Shown here piece after piece: positions 1 to 8,957 of a DNA stretch of 64,000 nt. The notes beneath the pieces are model-generated. The model did not search any database. It had not been told where the DNA came from and saw nothing but the letters and a program-made list of their open reading frames with translations. The stretch comes from Leifsonia sp. Root1293 (GTDB lineage: Bacteria > Actinomycetota > Actinomycetes > Actinomycetales > Microbacteriaceae), in contig NZ_LMEH01000001.1 of assembly GCF_001425325.1 (NCBI RefSeq), positions 543,898 through 607,897 on the forward strand. The letters are read 5' to 3'. How positions within the stretch are numbered: the stretch's first letter is position 1; every line of letters starts with the position of its first letter. The position numbers were made by a program, and so were the translations under genes.

Positions 1-1
1 C

Positions 2-1036
2 GACACCATCACGGCAGCCGAGGATCCGAGTGAAGTGCTCGTGCTCGGCACGGCCGTCGGGCTAGAGGCGCGCCTCGTCCCGGCGCGGGGCTACGAACTC
101 CTGACCATTCCGAAGGTGCCGTTCCCGCGGCGGCCGAACACCCAGGCCGTCACCTTCCCCCGACGCTTCCGCGCCACCATCGACGCCGTCGAGGCGATCA
201 TCCGCGAACGCTCGATCGACGTCGTGGTCGGCTTCGGCGGCTACGTCTCGACGCCGGCCTACCTCGCGGCGCGACGGGTCGGCATCGGCATCGCCATCCA
301 CGAGGCGAATGCGAAGCCCGGCCTCGCCAACCGCCTCGGTGCCCGCTACACGAAGCAGGTCGGTGTGGCGTTCGCCGGAACCCGCCTGCCGAACGCGCGC
401 TTCGTCGGCATGCCGCTGCGGCCCGAGATCGAGCAGCTCGACCGTGAGGCGGCTCGGCCCGTCGCCGTCGCCTACTTCGGTCTGGACCCCGACCGTCCGA
501 CACTGCTCGTCACGGGCGGTTCGCTCGGCGCACGTCGCATCAACGGAACGATCCTCGAGTCAGCGGCATCCGTCGTCGAAGCGGGCTGGCAGGTGCTCCA
601 CATCACCGGGGACGCCGCCGAGATCACCGATCCCGGCATCGACGGCTACACGATCCTCCCGTACTGCGATCGCATGGACCTCGCCCTCGCCGCAGCCGAC
701 TTCGCCGTCTCGCGAGCGGGAGCCGCGACGGTGAGCGAGCTCTCGGCTCTGGGCATCCCCGCCGTCTACGTCCCCTATCCCGTCGGCAACGGCGAGCAGC
801 GCTTCAACGCTGCGGGCGTCGTCGAGGCCGGGGGAGGCGTCCTCGTCGACGACGCCGCCTTCCTGCCCGCCTGGGTCACGAGCGAGCTCCTGCCCGTTCT
901 CGAAGACGAGCCGGGCCGAGAGGCCATGGCGGATGCCGCAGCCTCCGTCGGCGTGCTCGACGGCTCGCGGCGGTTCGCGGCGCTGGTGGCCGAGGCGCTG
1001 CGGGGCGATCCGGGGAAATCCGGCGCGGACGCGTAA
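2..1036 (+). CDS. murG: MurG, lipid II-forming GlcNAc transferase (5' truncated)
   Basis: Transfers GlcNAc from UDP-GlcNAc to undecaprenyl-PP-MurNAc-pentapeptide (lipid I) at the inner face of the membrane, giving lipid II. The window starts inside the gene: the reading frame is open from base 2, and the glycine-rich N-terminal loop of the family is missing. Visible family blocks are [62 protein letters not shown] and the donor-site region [24 protein letters not shown]. It is followed 49 nt later by murC in the usual actinobacterial order, so co-transcription is likely. Function is secure from family motifs plus context. Confidence 0.96.
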   Translation, partial: DTITAAEDPSEVLVLGTAVGLEARLVPARGYELLTIPKVPFPRRPNTQAVTFPRRFRATIDAVEAIIRERSIDVVVGFGGYVSTPAYLAARRVGIGIAIHEANAKPGLANRLGARYTKQVGVAFAGTRLPNARFVGMPLRPEIEQLDREAARPVAVAYFGLDPDRPTLLVTGGSLGARRINGTILESAASVVEAGWQVLHITGDAAEITDPGIDGYTILPYCDRMDLALAAADFAVSRAGAATVSELSALGIPAVYVPYPVGNGEQRFNAAGVVEAGGGVLVDDAAFLPAWVTSELLPVLEDEPGREAMADAAASVGVLDGSRRFAALVAEALRGDPGKSGADA

Positions 1037-1085
1037 CGTTGTCGGCAGCACCCCCGTTCCACAGACACGAGAAGAGCACCGCGCA

Positions 1086-2486
1086 GTGACGATCAAACCC
1101 GACCTCGGCATCACGATCCCCGACGAACTCGGAACCGTGCACTTCGTCGGGATCGGCGGCTCGGGCATGAGCGGCATCGCCCGACTCTTCCTCGGCGCTG
1201 GGCACACGGTCAGCGGCTCCGACGTGCGCGACTCCGCCAACGTGCAGGCGCTCCGCGACCTCGGCGCCACCGTGCACATCGGACACGACGCAGCCAACGT
1301 CGGCGACGCAGACACCCTGGTCGTCACCGGTGCGCTCTGGCAGGACAACCCCGAATACCAGCTCGCGCTCGAACGCGGGCTGCCGGTGCTCCACCGCTCC
1401 CAGGCCCTCGCCTGGCTCGTCTCGGGCCAGCGCCTCATCGCCGTCGCCGGTGCCCACGGCAAGACCACCTCGACCGGCATGATCGTGACCGGTCTGCTCG
1501 GGCTCGGAGAGGACCCGAGCTTCGTCAACGGCGGCGTCATCGACACACTGGGCGTGAGTTCGGCTCGCGGCGAAGGCGAACTCTTCGTCGTGGAGGCCGA
1601 TGAGTCGGACGGCTCGTTCCTGCTCTACGACACCTCGATCGCCCTGATCACCAACGTCGACCCCGACCACCTCGATCACTACGGCTCACTCGAGGCGTTC
1701 CAGCAGGCGTTCGTCGACTTCGCCTCGGCAGCGAGCGAGACCGTCGTCATCTCCTCCGATGATCCAGGAGCCGTGCGTGTCGGCGCCGCCCTCACGGCCG
1801 CCAACGTCATCACGTTCGGTCAGGCCGCCGATGCCGACGTGCGCGTCTTCGACGTGACGACCGACGGGCCCGTCGCCTTCGCGCTGGCCTGGAAGGGCGA
1901 GGAGTACCGCGCCCAGCTGCGCATCCCGGGCGTGCACAACGCCATCAACGCCGCCGGCGCCTTCGCCGTGCTGGTGAGCGTCGGCCTGGACCCCGCTGCA
2001 TCCCTCGCCGCGATCGCGGAGTTCGGCGGAACGGAACGCCGGTTCCAGCTGCATGGCACCGTGCGCGGTGTGAGCGTCTACGACGACTACGCCCACCACC
2101 CGACCGAGGTGGCCGCAGCGCTGTCAGCAGCCCGCACCGTCGTCGGCGACGGCAGGATCATCGCCGTGCACCAGCCCCACCTCTACAGTCGCACGCGCCT
2201 GTTCGCCCAGGAGTTCGCCGACGTGCTCGAACAGTACGCAGACGAGACCGTCGTGCTCGACGTCTACGGAGCCCGCGAGGACCCGGAGCCCGGCGTCACC
2301 GGCGCCCTCGTCAGCGAGCGCTTCGCCGACTCCTCGCACGTCGCGTTCGTCCCCGACTGGCAGGCCGCCGCCGACCACACGGCCGCCATGGCCCGCGAGG
2401 GCGATTTCGTGATCACGCTCGGATGCGGTGACGTCTACCGCATCGTCCCGCAACTGCTGGGCTCGCTCGAGGCCGAGCGCGAATGA
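1086..2486 (+). CDS. murC: UDP-N-acetylmuramate--L-alanine ligase MurC
   Basis: Adds L-alanine to UDP-MurNAc using ATP, the first step of peptide stem synthesis in the cytoplasm. The protein is 466 aa from a GTG start chosen because the Mur N-terminal Rossmann block ([18 protein letters not shown]) follows directly; longer in-frame starts only add a non-homologous arginine-rich leader. The ATP-binding loop [12 protein letters not shown], the block [31 protein letters not shown] and [19 protein letters not shown] are all present, as expected for a full-length MurC. It sits between murG and ftsQ. Confidence 0.97.
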   Translation: MTIKPDLGITIPDELGTVHFVGIGGSGMSGIARLFLGAGHTVSGSDVRDSANVQALRDLGATVHIGHDAANVGDADTLVVTGALWQDNPEYQLALERGLPVLHRSQALAWLVSGQRLIAVAGAHGKTTSTGMIVTGLLGLGEDPSFVNGGVIDTLGVSSARGEGELFVVEADESDGSFLLYDTSIALITNVDPDHLDHYGSLEAFQQAFVDFASAASETVVISSDDPGAVRVGAALTAANVITFGQAADADVRVFDVTTDGPVAFALAWKGEEYRAQLRIPGVHNAINAAGAFAVLVSVGLDPAASLAAIAEFGGTERRFQLHGTVRGVSVYDDYAHHPTEVAAALSAARTVVGDGRIIAVHQPHLYSRTRLFAQEFADVLEQYADETVVLDVYGAREDPEPGVTGALVSERFADSSHVAFVPDWQAAADHTAAMAREGDFVITLGCGDVYRIVPQLLGSLEAERE

Positions 2487-2499
2487 GGCGGTCCGCCCG

Positions 2500-3591
2500 A
2501 TGAAGCGGCCGCAGGGGTTCGAGCCGCCCCCGGCCGCGAAGCGACCCGCGCCGCCGAAGACCGACGCGCCGCAGCCGTCGACCACCCCGAGGATGTCGAG
2601 GACCTCGTCGTCCGCTGCAGCCGACACCGTGCTCCCACCGGTGCTCCTCTTCGACCGCGAGGCTGCCGAGGCGGCAGCGGCAGCGGAAGCCGCCGAAGCC
2701 GAGAGGCGCGCTGCCAGGAAGCGGCGGGGGTCGCGTGCGGCCGGCAGTGCATCCCAGGCTGCATCCGTCGACGATCCGGCTACGACGTCGTCCTCGCCTC
2801 CGGATCCCGAGTCGCACCGGCCGCAGGAGCCGACCCGCTCCGCGTGGGCGACCGCAGCGGGCATCCGCGCCGCCAAGCGCGACCGCAGGCGCTACGAGCG
2901 CGCAGAGGTGCGCCGCTTCACCGCCGCGTCGCGCCGGCGCCGACGCACCTGGCTCATCAGCGGGGGAGCCCTGCTCGCCATGGTGCTCGTCGTGGCGGGA
3001 ACAGCCTTCTCGCCGATGATGGCGCTGCGGGTCGTCACGGTCGAGGGTGCGCAGAGGGTGGCGCCCACCCAGATCGTCACGGCGCTGAGCGACCAGCTCG
3101 GCACGCCCCTGCCGCTTCTCGATCTCGCAGCAGTGCGGGACAAGCTCTCCGACATGACCCTCATCCAGAGCTACTCGACCGAGAGTCACCCGCCGGACAC
3201 GCTCGTCATCCGCATCGTGGAACGCGACCCGATCGGTGCTGCGCCCACGGACGCCGGTTTCGACCTGGTGGACTCAGCGGGCGTGGTGATCTCGTCCTCT
3301 CCCGATCGACCGGCGGGCTACCCCGTGCTCGACACGCCGACCCCGAAGGCGCTGGCAGCTGCAGGCGAGGTGGTTCGGGCGCTCCCGGCCGACCTGCGGG
3401 CCACCCTGGACAGCGTTCGGGCTGAGACCCGCGACGACGTCACGCTGCAGCTCGTCGGCGGCCCGGCCGTCGTCTGGGGGAGTGCCGACGACTCGGTCAT
3501 CAAGGCTGCCGTGCTCGCCAGGCTGATGGCGGTGGCGCCGGGTGCGGCGAACTACGACGTCTCTTCGCCGTCGAGCCCCGTCTACAGCTGA
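2500..3591 (+). CDS. ftsQ: Cell division protein FtsQ/DivIB
   Basis: Bitopic divisome protein that works with FtsB and FtsL to control septal peptidoglycan synthesis. The 363-aa product has a very long, disordered, proline/alanine/arginine-rich cytoplasmic N-terminus (about 1-148), one transmembrane helix (about 150-172) and an external POTRA domain (VVTVEGAQRVAPTQIVTALS) followed by the FtsQ beta domain. ATG 2500 lies 13 nt after the murC stop. The long cytoplasmic tail is common in actinobacteria and carries most of the low-complexity sequence. Located between murC and ftsZ as in the standard dcw cluster. Confidence 0.94.
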   Translation: MKRPQGFEPPPAAKRPAPPKTDAPQPSTTPRMSRTSSSAAADTVLPPVLLFDREAAEAAAAAEAAEAERRAARKRRGSRAAGSASQAASVDDPATTSSSPPDPESHRPQEPTRSAWATAAGIRAAKRDRRRYERAEVRRFTAASRRRRRTWLISGGALLAMVLVVAGTAFSPMMALRVVTVEGAQRVAPTQIVTALSDQLGTPLPLLDLAAVRDKLSDMTLIQSYSTESHPPDTLVIRIVERDPIGAAPTDAGFDLVDSAGVVISSSPDRPAGYPVLDTPTPKALAAAGEVVRALPADLRATLDSVRAETRDDVTLQLVGGPAVVWGSADDSVIKAAVLARLMAVAPGAANYDVSSPSSPVYS

Positions 3592-3780
3592 CGCCTGCCA
3601 TCCGCCCGTTTCGGGATTCACGGCGCGACAGCGAGGCGACTTCGACTCATTTGTTCCGACACGCCCGCGCTTGTCTGACCCGCTTCGCCCGTGTCGACCT
3701 AACGTCAAATCAAGAAATGCATACCCAGCATAACTTTAAGCTTCCACTTGAGGTTTAGGGTTTTCAACCGGAGGCCGGAC
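3592..3780 (+). promoter_or_regulatory. ftsZ leader and probable promoter region
   Basis: This 189-nt gap between ftsQ and ftsZ is more AT-rich than its surroundings. It contains an inverted repeat CGACACG...CGTGTCG, a -10-like TAACTT near 3732, a block reading AAGCTTCCACTTGAGG then TTTAGGGTTTT, and a GGAGG ribosome-binding site about 7 nt before the GTG start. It is likely to hold an ftsZ-specific promoter. The exact transcription start is not determined. Confidence 0.5.
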
Positions 3781-4977
3781 GTGTCAACAAACCAGAACTA
3801 CCTCGCCGTCATCAAGGTCGTCGGAATCGGCGGCGGCGGTGTGAACGCCGTCAATCGAATGATCGAATTGGGCTTGCGCGGAGTCGAGTTCATCGCCATC
3901 AACACGGATGCCCAGGCACTGTTGATGAGCGACGCCGACGTCAAGCTCGACGTCGGACGCGACCTCACCCGCGGCCTCGGTGCCGGAGCCGACCCCGAGG
4001 TCGGCCGTCGTGCCGCCGAGGACCACGCCGAAGAGATCGAGGAGGCCCTCGCCGGGGCCGACATGGTCTTCGTCACCGCCGGAGAGGGCGGTGGAACCGG
4101 AACCGGCGGCGCACCCGTCGTCGCCCGCATCGCCAAGTCCATCGGAGCACTCACCATCGGTGTCGTCACGAAGCCGTTCGGCTTCGAGGGACGCCGCCGC
4201 CAGACCCAGGCCGAGCAGGGCGTCGCAAGCCTCAAGAACGAGGTCGACACCCTCATCGTCGTGCCCAACGACCGCCTGCTGGAGATCAGCGACCGCGGCA
4301 TCAGCATGCTCGAGGCGTTCTCGACCGCCGACCAGGTGCTCCTCGCCGGTGTCCAGGGCATCACCGACCTCATCACCACCCCCGGCCTGATCAACCTCGA
4401 CTTCGCCGACGTCAAGTCGGTCATGCAGGGCGCGGGTTCCGCCCTCATGGGCATCGGCTCCTCTCGGGGTGCCGACCGCGCCATCAAGGCGGCGGAGCTC
4501 GCCGTGGCCAGCCCGCTCCTCGAGGCGTCGATCGACGGCGCCCACGGTGTGCTGCTCTCCATCCAGGGTGGATCCAACCTCGGAATCTTCGAGATCAACG
4601 ACGCAGCACGTCTGGTGCAGGAGGCCGTCCACCCCGAGGCCAACATCATCTTCGGTGCCGTCATCGACGACACCCTGGGCGATGAGGTGCGCGTGACGGT
4701 CATCGCGGCCGGCTTCGACGGCGGAGAGCCGCAGCCGATCGACGAGGCGGCACGCAAGGCGGGTCAGACCAAGGCCAGCCTGGGCGCCGCGGCCGCCGCC
4801 GTCGGCATCGCCGTGAGCCCGACCGCCGCCGACTCCCTCGACGGCGAGTTCGACATCGAGGAGCTCGTCGAGTCTCCCGTCTGGACCGCAGACTCCGGTG
4901 TCGTCGAGCAGGTCGTGGCAGACCCCGCCTTCGCCGACGACAGCGAGGACATCGACATCCCCGACTTCCTGAAATAG
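3781..4977 (+). CDS. ftsZ: Cell division GTPase FtsZ
   Basis: Tubulin-like GTPase that polymerises at midcell into the Z ring. The 398-aa protein starts at GTG 3781 behind GGAGG. It has the N-terminal loop [16 protein letters not shown], the tubulin signature GGGTGTG at about residues 103-109, the T7-loop block [11 protein letters not shown], and the conserved C-terminal peptide IDIPDFLK that binds partners such as SepF. A short alanine-rich linker precedes the tail. sepF lies two genes downstream, fitting a shared divisome role. Confidence 0.99.
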   Translation: MSTNQNYLAVIKVVGIGGGGVNAVNRMIELGLRGVEFIAINTDAQALLMSDADVKLDVGRDLTRGLGAGADPEVGRRAAEDHAEEIEEALAGADMVFVTAGEGGGTGTGGAPVVARIAKSIGALTIGVVTKPFGFEGRRRQTQAEQGVASLKNEVDTLIVVPNDRLLEISDRGISMLEAFSTADQVLLAGVQGITDLITTPGLINLDFADVKSVMQGAGSALMGIGSSRGADRAIKAAELAVASPLLEASIDGAHGVLLSIQGGSNLGIFEINDAARLVQEAVHPEANIIFGAVIDDTLGDEVRVTVIAAGFDGGEPQPIDEAARKAGQTKASLGAAAAAVGIAVSPTAADSLDGEFDIEELVESPVWTADSGVVEQVVADPAFADDSEDIDIPDFLK

Positions 4978-4999
4978 GAAGCGAGCGAGAAGACTCACG

Positions 5000-5683
5000 A
5001 TGACGGATGCCACGCTCGCCGAACGCCTCGGCTCCCTGCGGCTCGCGGTCTCCGACGCCGCGGCGGAGGCCGGGCGATCCGTCGACGACATCACGACCAT
5101 CGCCGTGACGAAGTTCCACCCGGCCGCACTCATCCGCGACCTGGTGGAACTCGGAGTGCACGACATCGCCGAGAACCGACACCAGGAGGCGAGGGAGAAG
5201 GCGGCCGAACTGTCGGGCCTGCCCATCCGCTGGCACTTCGTCGGACAGGTACAGGGCAAGAAGGCCAAGCAGGTGCGGGCCTACGCCGACGTCATCCACT
5301 CCGTCGACAGGTCGTCGCTCGTCGACGCCCTGTCGTCGGAGGAGTCGAGCATCGACTGCTTCGTGCAGGTGAACCTCACGGCGGATGAGTCCCGGGGCGG
5401 TGCGACTCCGGCCAGACTGCCCGGCCTCGTCGACGAGGTGCTCGCTGCGCCCGGTCTGCGCCTGCTCGGGCTCATGGCTGTCGCTCCCCTCGATGAGGAC
5501 CCGCGACGCGCCTTCGCCCATGTGAGGGCGCTCTCCGAGCGCATCCAACGGCAGGCACCCCAGGCCACCGCGTTGTCGATGGGAATGTCCCAGGACTTCC
5601 GCGCCGCCATCCTTGAAGGGGCGACACACCTTCGAATCGGCACCATCATTACCGGGAATCGTCCTGACCCCCGGTTAATCTGA
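5000..5683 (+). CDS. YggS-family PLP-binding protein
   Basis: Single-domain, alanine-racemase-fold PLP protein of the YggS/PROSC (PLPBP) family, thought to maintain vitamin B6 homeostasis rather than catalyse a defined reaction. The 227-aa sequence shows the PLP lysine in AVTKFHPA (K38), the AENRHQEAREK block, WHFVGQVQGKKAK and C-terminal LSMGMSQDF and HLRIGTIITG. It lies between ftsZ and sepF, a standard position in actinobacteria, 22 nt after ftsZ. Confidence 0.95.
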   Translation: MTDATLAERLGSLRLAVSDAAAEAGRSVDDITTIAVTKFHPAALIRDLVELGVHDIAENRHQEAREKAAELSGLPIRWHFVGQVQGKKAKQVRAYADVIHSVDRSSLVDALSSEESSIDCFVQVNLTADESRGGATPARLPGLVDEVLAAPGLRLLGLMAVAPLDEDPRRAFAHVRALSERIQRQAPQATALSMGMSQDFRAAILEGATHLRIGTIITGNRPDPRLI

Positions 5684-5713
5684 ATCTGTAGTGATCACGC
5701 AACGGAGGTAGCG

Positions 5714-6193
5714 ATGTCCAACCCGCTCAAGAAGACCATGGTCTATCTGGGTCTGGCCGATGAGGAGCTCGAATACGAGACTCCCGAGGCGGCACCTGCC
5801 GCGCCCGTCGCGGCGGCACCGGCGCCGGCACCCGCTCGCGGTGGCGCCCCGGTGACTCCTCTGCGCAAGTCCTCGACTCCGAAGGTGGTTGCACCCGTGG
5901 CATCCGAGATGAACGAGATCCTGACCGTGCACCCGCGCCAGTACCGCGACGCGCAGGTCATCGCCGAGAGCTTCCGCGAGGGCATCCCCGTGATCATCAA
6001 CCTCTCGCAGATGTCCGACGGCGACGCCCGTCGCCTCATCGACTTCGCGAGCGGACTGTCCCAAGGCCTCTACGGCAAGATCGAGCGCGTGACGAACAAG
6101 GTCTTCCTGCTCTCACCGCAGCACGTCATGATCTCCGGTGAGAACGGTGCTGCGGAGTCCGACGTCGAAGCGTCGTTCTTCGCGCAGCCGTAA
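5714..6193 (+). CDS. sepF: Cell division protein SepF
   Basis: Membrane-binding FtsZ partner that tethers the Z ring and helps septum formation. The 159-aa protein has an N-terminal amphipathic start ([18 protein letters not shown]), an alanine/proline-rich linker (about 25-60) and the compact DUF552 domain with [18 protein letters not shown] and [17 protein letters not shown]. Start ATG 5714 is preceded by GGAGG. Neighbours ftsZ upstream and yggT/divIVA downstream support the assignment. Confidence 0.97.
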   Translation: MSNPLKKTMVYLGLADEELEYETPEAAPAAPVAAAPAPAPARGGAPVTPLRKSSTPKVVAPVASEMNEILTVHPRQYRDAQVIAESFREGIPVIINLSQMSDGDARRLIDFASGLSQGLYGKIERVTNKVFLLSPQHVMISGENGAAESDVEASFFAQP

Positions 6194-6199
6194 CAGTAC

Positions 6200-6496
6200 G
6201 TGGCGATCGTCTCGCTCCTCGCGAGCATCCTCTACTACCTGCTGCTGATCTACTTCTTCGTCATGTGGGCGCGCTTCGTGCTCGACCTGGTGAAGACCTT
6301 CAACCGCAGTTGGCGTCCGCGCGGTTTCGGCCTCGTGCTCGCCGAAGGCGTGTACACCGTGACGGAGCCGCCGATCCGCTTCTTCCGCCGCCTGCTGCCA
6401 CCGCTCCGCGTCGGCGGCGTGGCGTTCGACTTCGGTTGGAGCCTGACGATGCTCATCGTCATCGTCCTCATGTGGGTCGTTCCGCTGTTCGCCTGA
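6200..6496 (+). CDS. YggT family small membrane protein
   Basis: A 98-aa integral membrane protein with two hydrophobic helices (about 3-25 and 76-96) separated by a basic cytoplasmic loop containing the YggT hallmark VTEPPIRFFRRLLPP. YggT proteins sit between sepF and divIVA in actinobacteria and are linked to membrane/division functions that remain poorly defined. The start is GTG 6200, only 6 nt after the sepF stop, so the two are probably translated from one message. Confidence 0.92.
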   Translation: MAIVSLLASILYYLLLIYFFVMWARFVLDLVKTFNRSWRPRGFGLVLAEGVYTVTEPPIRFFRRLLPPLRVGGVAFDFGWSLTMLIVIVLMWVVPLFA

Positions 6497-6562
6497 GCGA
6501 TCGGGCGATCCCTCCACGTCGTCGGACGTCGGCGCGCCGTGCGAATCCCCAGCGGACTTTGC

Positions 6563-6568
6563 TAGCGT
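6563..6568 (+). promoter_or_regulatory. Candidate -10 box for divIVA
   Basis: TAGCGT within GCTAGCGTTAG, about 52 nt before the divIVA start and in the 124-nt gap after yggT. It matches the TAnnnT form seen before other genes in this window. No convincing -35 was identified. Confidence 0.35.
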
Positions 6569-6620
6569 TAGTCGAACGTTTCCAAGACCAGTTCGATTCA
6601 AGTTCAAAGGGTGGCAGGCC

Positions 6621-7298
6621 ATGGCGCTTACTCCGGAAGATGTTGTCAACAAGCGGTTCCAGCCGACGAAGTTCCGTGAGGGATACGACCAGGACGAGGT
6701 CGATGACTTCCTCGATGAGGTCGTCGTCGAGCTGCGCCGCCTGAACGGTGAGAACGAGGAGCTGCGCCAGCAGCTCGCCTCGGCCGGTTCGCGTGGCGAC
6801 GAGGCCCCGGCCGCCGTCGCGCCCGTTCCCAGCTTCGCCGAGCCCGTGGCTGCCGTTCCGGCACCCGTCGCAGCCCCTGTGGCAGCGGCTCCTGTCGAGG
6901 ACGAGCAGACCAGCACCACCAACCTCCTCCAGCTGGCTCGCCGCCTGCACGAGGAGCACGTGCGTGAGGGCATCGAGAAGCGCGACGCGCTCATCGCAGA
7001 GGGCCACGCCACCGCCGCACGTGTCGTCGCTGAGGCGGAGGCCAAGCAGCGTGCCCAGATCGGAGCGCTCGACGCCGAGCGTCAGGGCCTCGAGACCCGC
7101 ATCGACGAGCTCCGCAACTTCGAGCGGGACTACCGCTCGAAGCTCAAGGGCTACATCGAGGGTCAGCTGCGCGAGCTCGACGCATCGGGCGGAGCATCGG
7201 CCGCACCCGCATCCGCTCCCGCCGGCCAGACCTTCGGTTCTCCGGTGAGTGCATCGGGCGACCAGCAGGCGCCGAGCTTCCAGGGCTTTGGCGCGTAG
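6621..7298 (+). CDS. divIVA: Polar growth/septation protein DivIVA (Wag31)
   Basis: Coiled-coil protein that binds negatively curved membrane and organises polar peptidoglycan synthesis in actinobacteria. The 225-aa product has the conserved N-terminal DivIVA domain (ALTPEDVVNKRFQPTKFREG, then YDQDEVDDFLDEVV), a coiled coil, an alanine/proline-rich linker (about 55-95) and a second coiled coil (about 100-185) ending in a low-complexity tail. It is the last gene of the division cluster here and has its own likely promoter. Confidence 0.97.
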   Translation: MALTPEDVVNKRFQPTKFREGYDQDEVDDFLDEVVVELRRLNGENEELRQQLASAGSRGDEAPAAVAPVPSFAEPVAAVPAPVAAPVAAAPVEDEQTSTTNLLQLARRLHEEHVREGIEKRDALIAEGHATAARVVAEAEAKQRAQIGALDAERQGLETRIDELRNFERDYRSKLKGYIEGQLRELDASGGASAAPASAPAGQTFGSPVSASGDQQAPSFQGFGA

Positions 7299-7950
7299 CG
7301 CCGGCACGAAGAAGAGGGTCAGCTCCACCACACTCGCACTTCTGGTCGGGGTCGCGCTCTGCGCGTTCGGCCTCGACCAGTTGAGCAAGTTCCTCGTCGT
7401 CAGCAACCTGACGGAGGGGGAGACGGTACCGGTTCTCGGTCCCGTGCTGCAGCTCCTGTTCGTGCGTAACTCCGGAGCAGCGTTCTCCCTCGCGAGCGGC
7501 ATGACGTGGATCTTCACGATCATCGCCTCGCTCGTGATCGTGTTCATCATCTGGTTCGCCTCGCGCATCCGTTCGAAGGCGTGGGCCGTCGTGTTCGGCC
7601 TGCTTCTCGGCGGTGTGCTGGGCAACCTCACCGATCGCTTCCTCCGGGAACCCAGCTTCGGCATGGGGCACGTGATCGACTTCATCTCGACACCGTGGAT
7701 CGTCCCGGCGATCTACAACGTGGCCGACATGGCCATCGTGTCGAGCATGGTCCTGTTCCTCATCCTCACCCTGCGCGGCATCGGCCTCGACGGGTCACGG
7801 CCGAGCAAGGATGCGGCGGACCCCGAAGCGGATGCCGCCGAGGCCGACGTGACCGCGACGGACTCCACCGCGAGTGCGACGTCCGCCGCCGAGGCGCCGA
7901 CGACTCCCGTTGCCCCGCAGACGCCCACGTCGCCCGAGGGTCGCGACTGA
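7288..7950 (+). CDS. lspA: Lipoprotein signal peptidase LspA
   Basis: Membrane aspartyl protease that removes signal peptides from prolipoproteins. Four transmembrane helices are visible, with [28 protein letters not shown] and YNVADMAIV, which contain the paired catalytic aspartates. The start is uncertain: TTG 7288 overlaps the divIVA end by 11 nt and gives 220 aa, while GTG 7249 would give 233 aa. The C-terminus has an acidic, alanine-rich extension of about 55 residues beyond the family core. rluD follows after 2 nt. Confidence 0.92.
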   Translation: MARSAGTKKRVSSTTLALLVGVALCAFGLDQLSKFLVVSNLTEGETVPVLGPVLQLLFVRNSGAAFSLASGMTWIFTIIASLVIVFIIWFASRIRSKAWAVVFGLLLGGVLGNLTDRFLREPSFGMGHVIDFISTPWIVPAIYNVADMAIVSSMVLFLILTLRGIGLDGSRPSKDAADPEADAAEADVTATDSTASATSAAEAPTTPVAPQTPTSPEGRD

Positions 7951-7952
7951 GC

Positions 7953-8873
7953 ATGGAGACGCGCTCCCTGCCCGTGCCCGACGGCCTGGACGGCACCCGT
8001 GTCGACGCCGCGATCGCCAAGCTCCTCGGCTTCTCCCGCACGTTCGCGGCCGAGGTCGCCGAGGCCGGCGGGGTGAGCGTCGACGGCCGCACCGTCGACA
8101 AGTCGGACCGGCTCCGGGGAGGCTCCTGGCTCGAGGTGAGCTGGGCGCCCAAGCAGGCTCTCGAGATCGTGCCGATTCCGGTGCCCGACCTCGGCATCGT
8201 CTACGACGACGATGACATCGTCGTGGTCGACAAGCCGGCTGGGGTCGCAGCGCATCCTTCGGTGGGGTGGGAGGGCCCGACCGTCGTCGGGGCTCTCGCC
8301 GCAGCCGGATTCCGCATCTCGACGTCTGGCGCTCCGGAGCGGGCCGGCGTCGTGCACCGCCTCGACGCCGGCACCAGTGGACTCATGGTGGTGGCCAAGA
8401 GCGAGAAGGCCTACACGGCACTGAAGCGTGCCTTCCACGACCGCGAGGTCGAGAAGATCTACCACGCGGTCGTGCAGGGCCATCCGGACCCCCTGCTCGG
8501 CACGATCGACGCGCCCATCGGGCGGCATCCGCGATCCGACTGGAAGTTCGCGGTGATCGCCGACGGCAAGCACTCCGTCACGCACTACGAGACCATCGAG
8601 GCGTTCCCGTACGCCTCCCTGCTCGAGATCCACCTGGAGACCGGCCGCACGCACCAGATCCGCGTGCACATGGCCGCCCAGCGGCATCCGTGCGTCGGCG
8701 ATGCCATGTACGGCGCCGACCCGAAGCTGTCGGCCAAGCTCGGTCTCAGCAGGCAGTGGCTGCACGCGCGCCAGCTCAGCTTCGACCACCCGTCGAGTGG
8801 AGAATGGGTCACCTTCCAGTCGCCGTATGCCCCAGAACTGCAGCACGCCCTCGACGTTCTGCGCGGCGACTGA
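7953..8873 (+). CDS. RluA-family 23S rRNA pseudouridine synthase (RluD-like)
   Basis: Isomerises uridine to pseudouridine in RNA, by family resemblance in large-subunit rRNA. The 306-aa protein has an N-terminal S4-like RNA-binding domain (about 1-75; [14 protein letters not shown]), then the RluA catalytic core with [13 protein letters not shown], the catalytic aspartate in [30 protein letters not shown] and the C-terminal [13 protein letters not shown] 7953 lies 2 nt after the lspA stop, a common lspA-rluD pairing. The exact target uridine cannot be read from sequence. Confidence 0.94.
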   Translation: METRSLPVPDGLDGTRVDAAIAKLLGFSRTFAAEVAEAGGVSVDGRTVDKSDRLRGGSWLEVSWAPKQALEIVPIPVPDLGIVYDDDDIVVVDKPAGVAAHPSVGWEGPTVVGALAAAGFRISTSGAPERAGVVHRLDAGTSGLMVVAKSEKAYTALKRAFHDREVEKIYHAVVQGHPDPLLGTIDAPIGRHPRSDWKFAVIADGKHSVTHYETIEAFPYASLLEIHLETGRTHQIRVHMAAQRHPCVGDAMYGADPKLSAKLGLSRQWLHARQLSFDHPSSGEWVTFQSPYAPELQHALDVLRGD

Positions 8874-8957
8874 CCGACACGCTGGCGACGCGCCGTGTCG
8901 CGCTCGAACTGGTCTTAAGCTGGACACTCACCACCCGCTCGTCCCCTCTCGTCAGGA

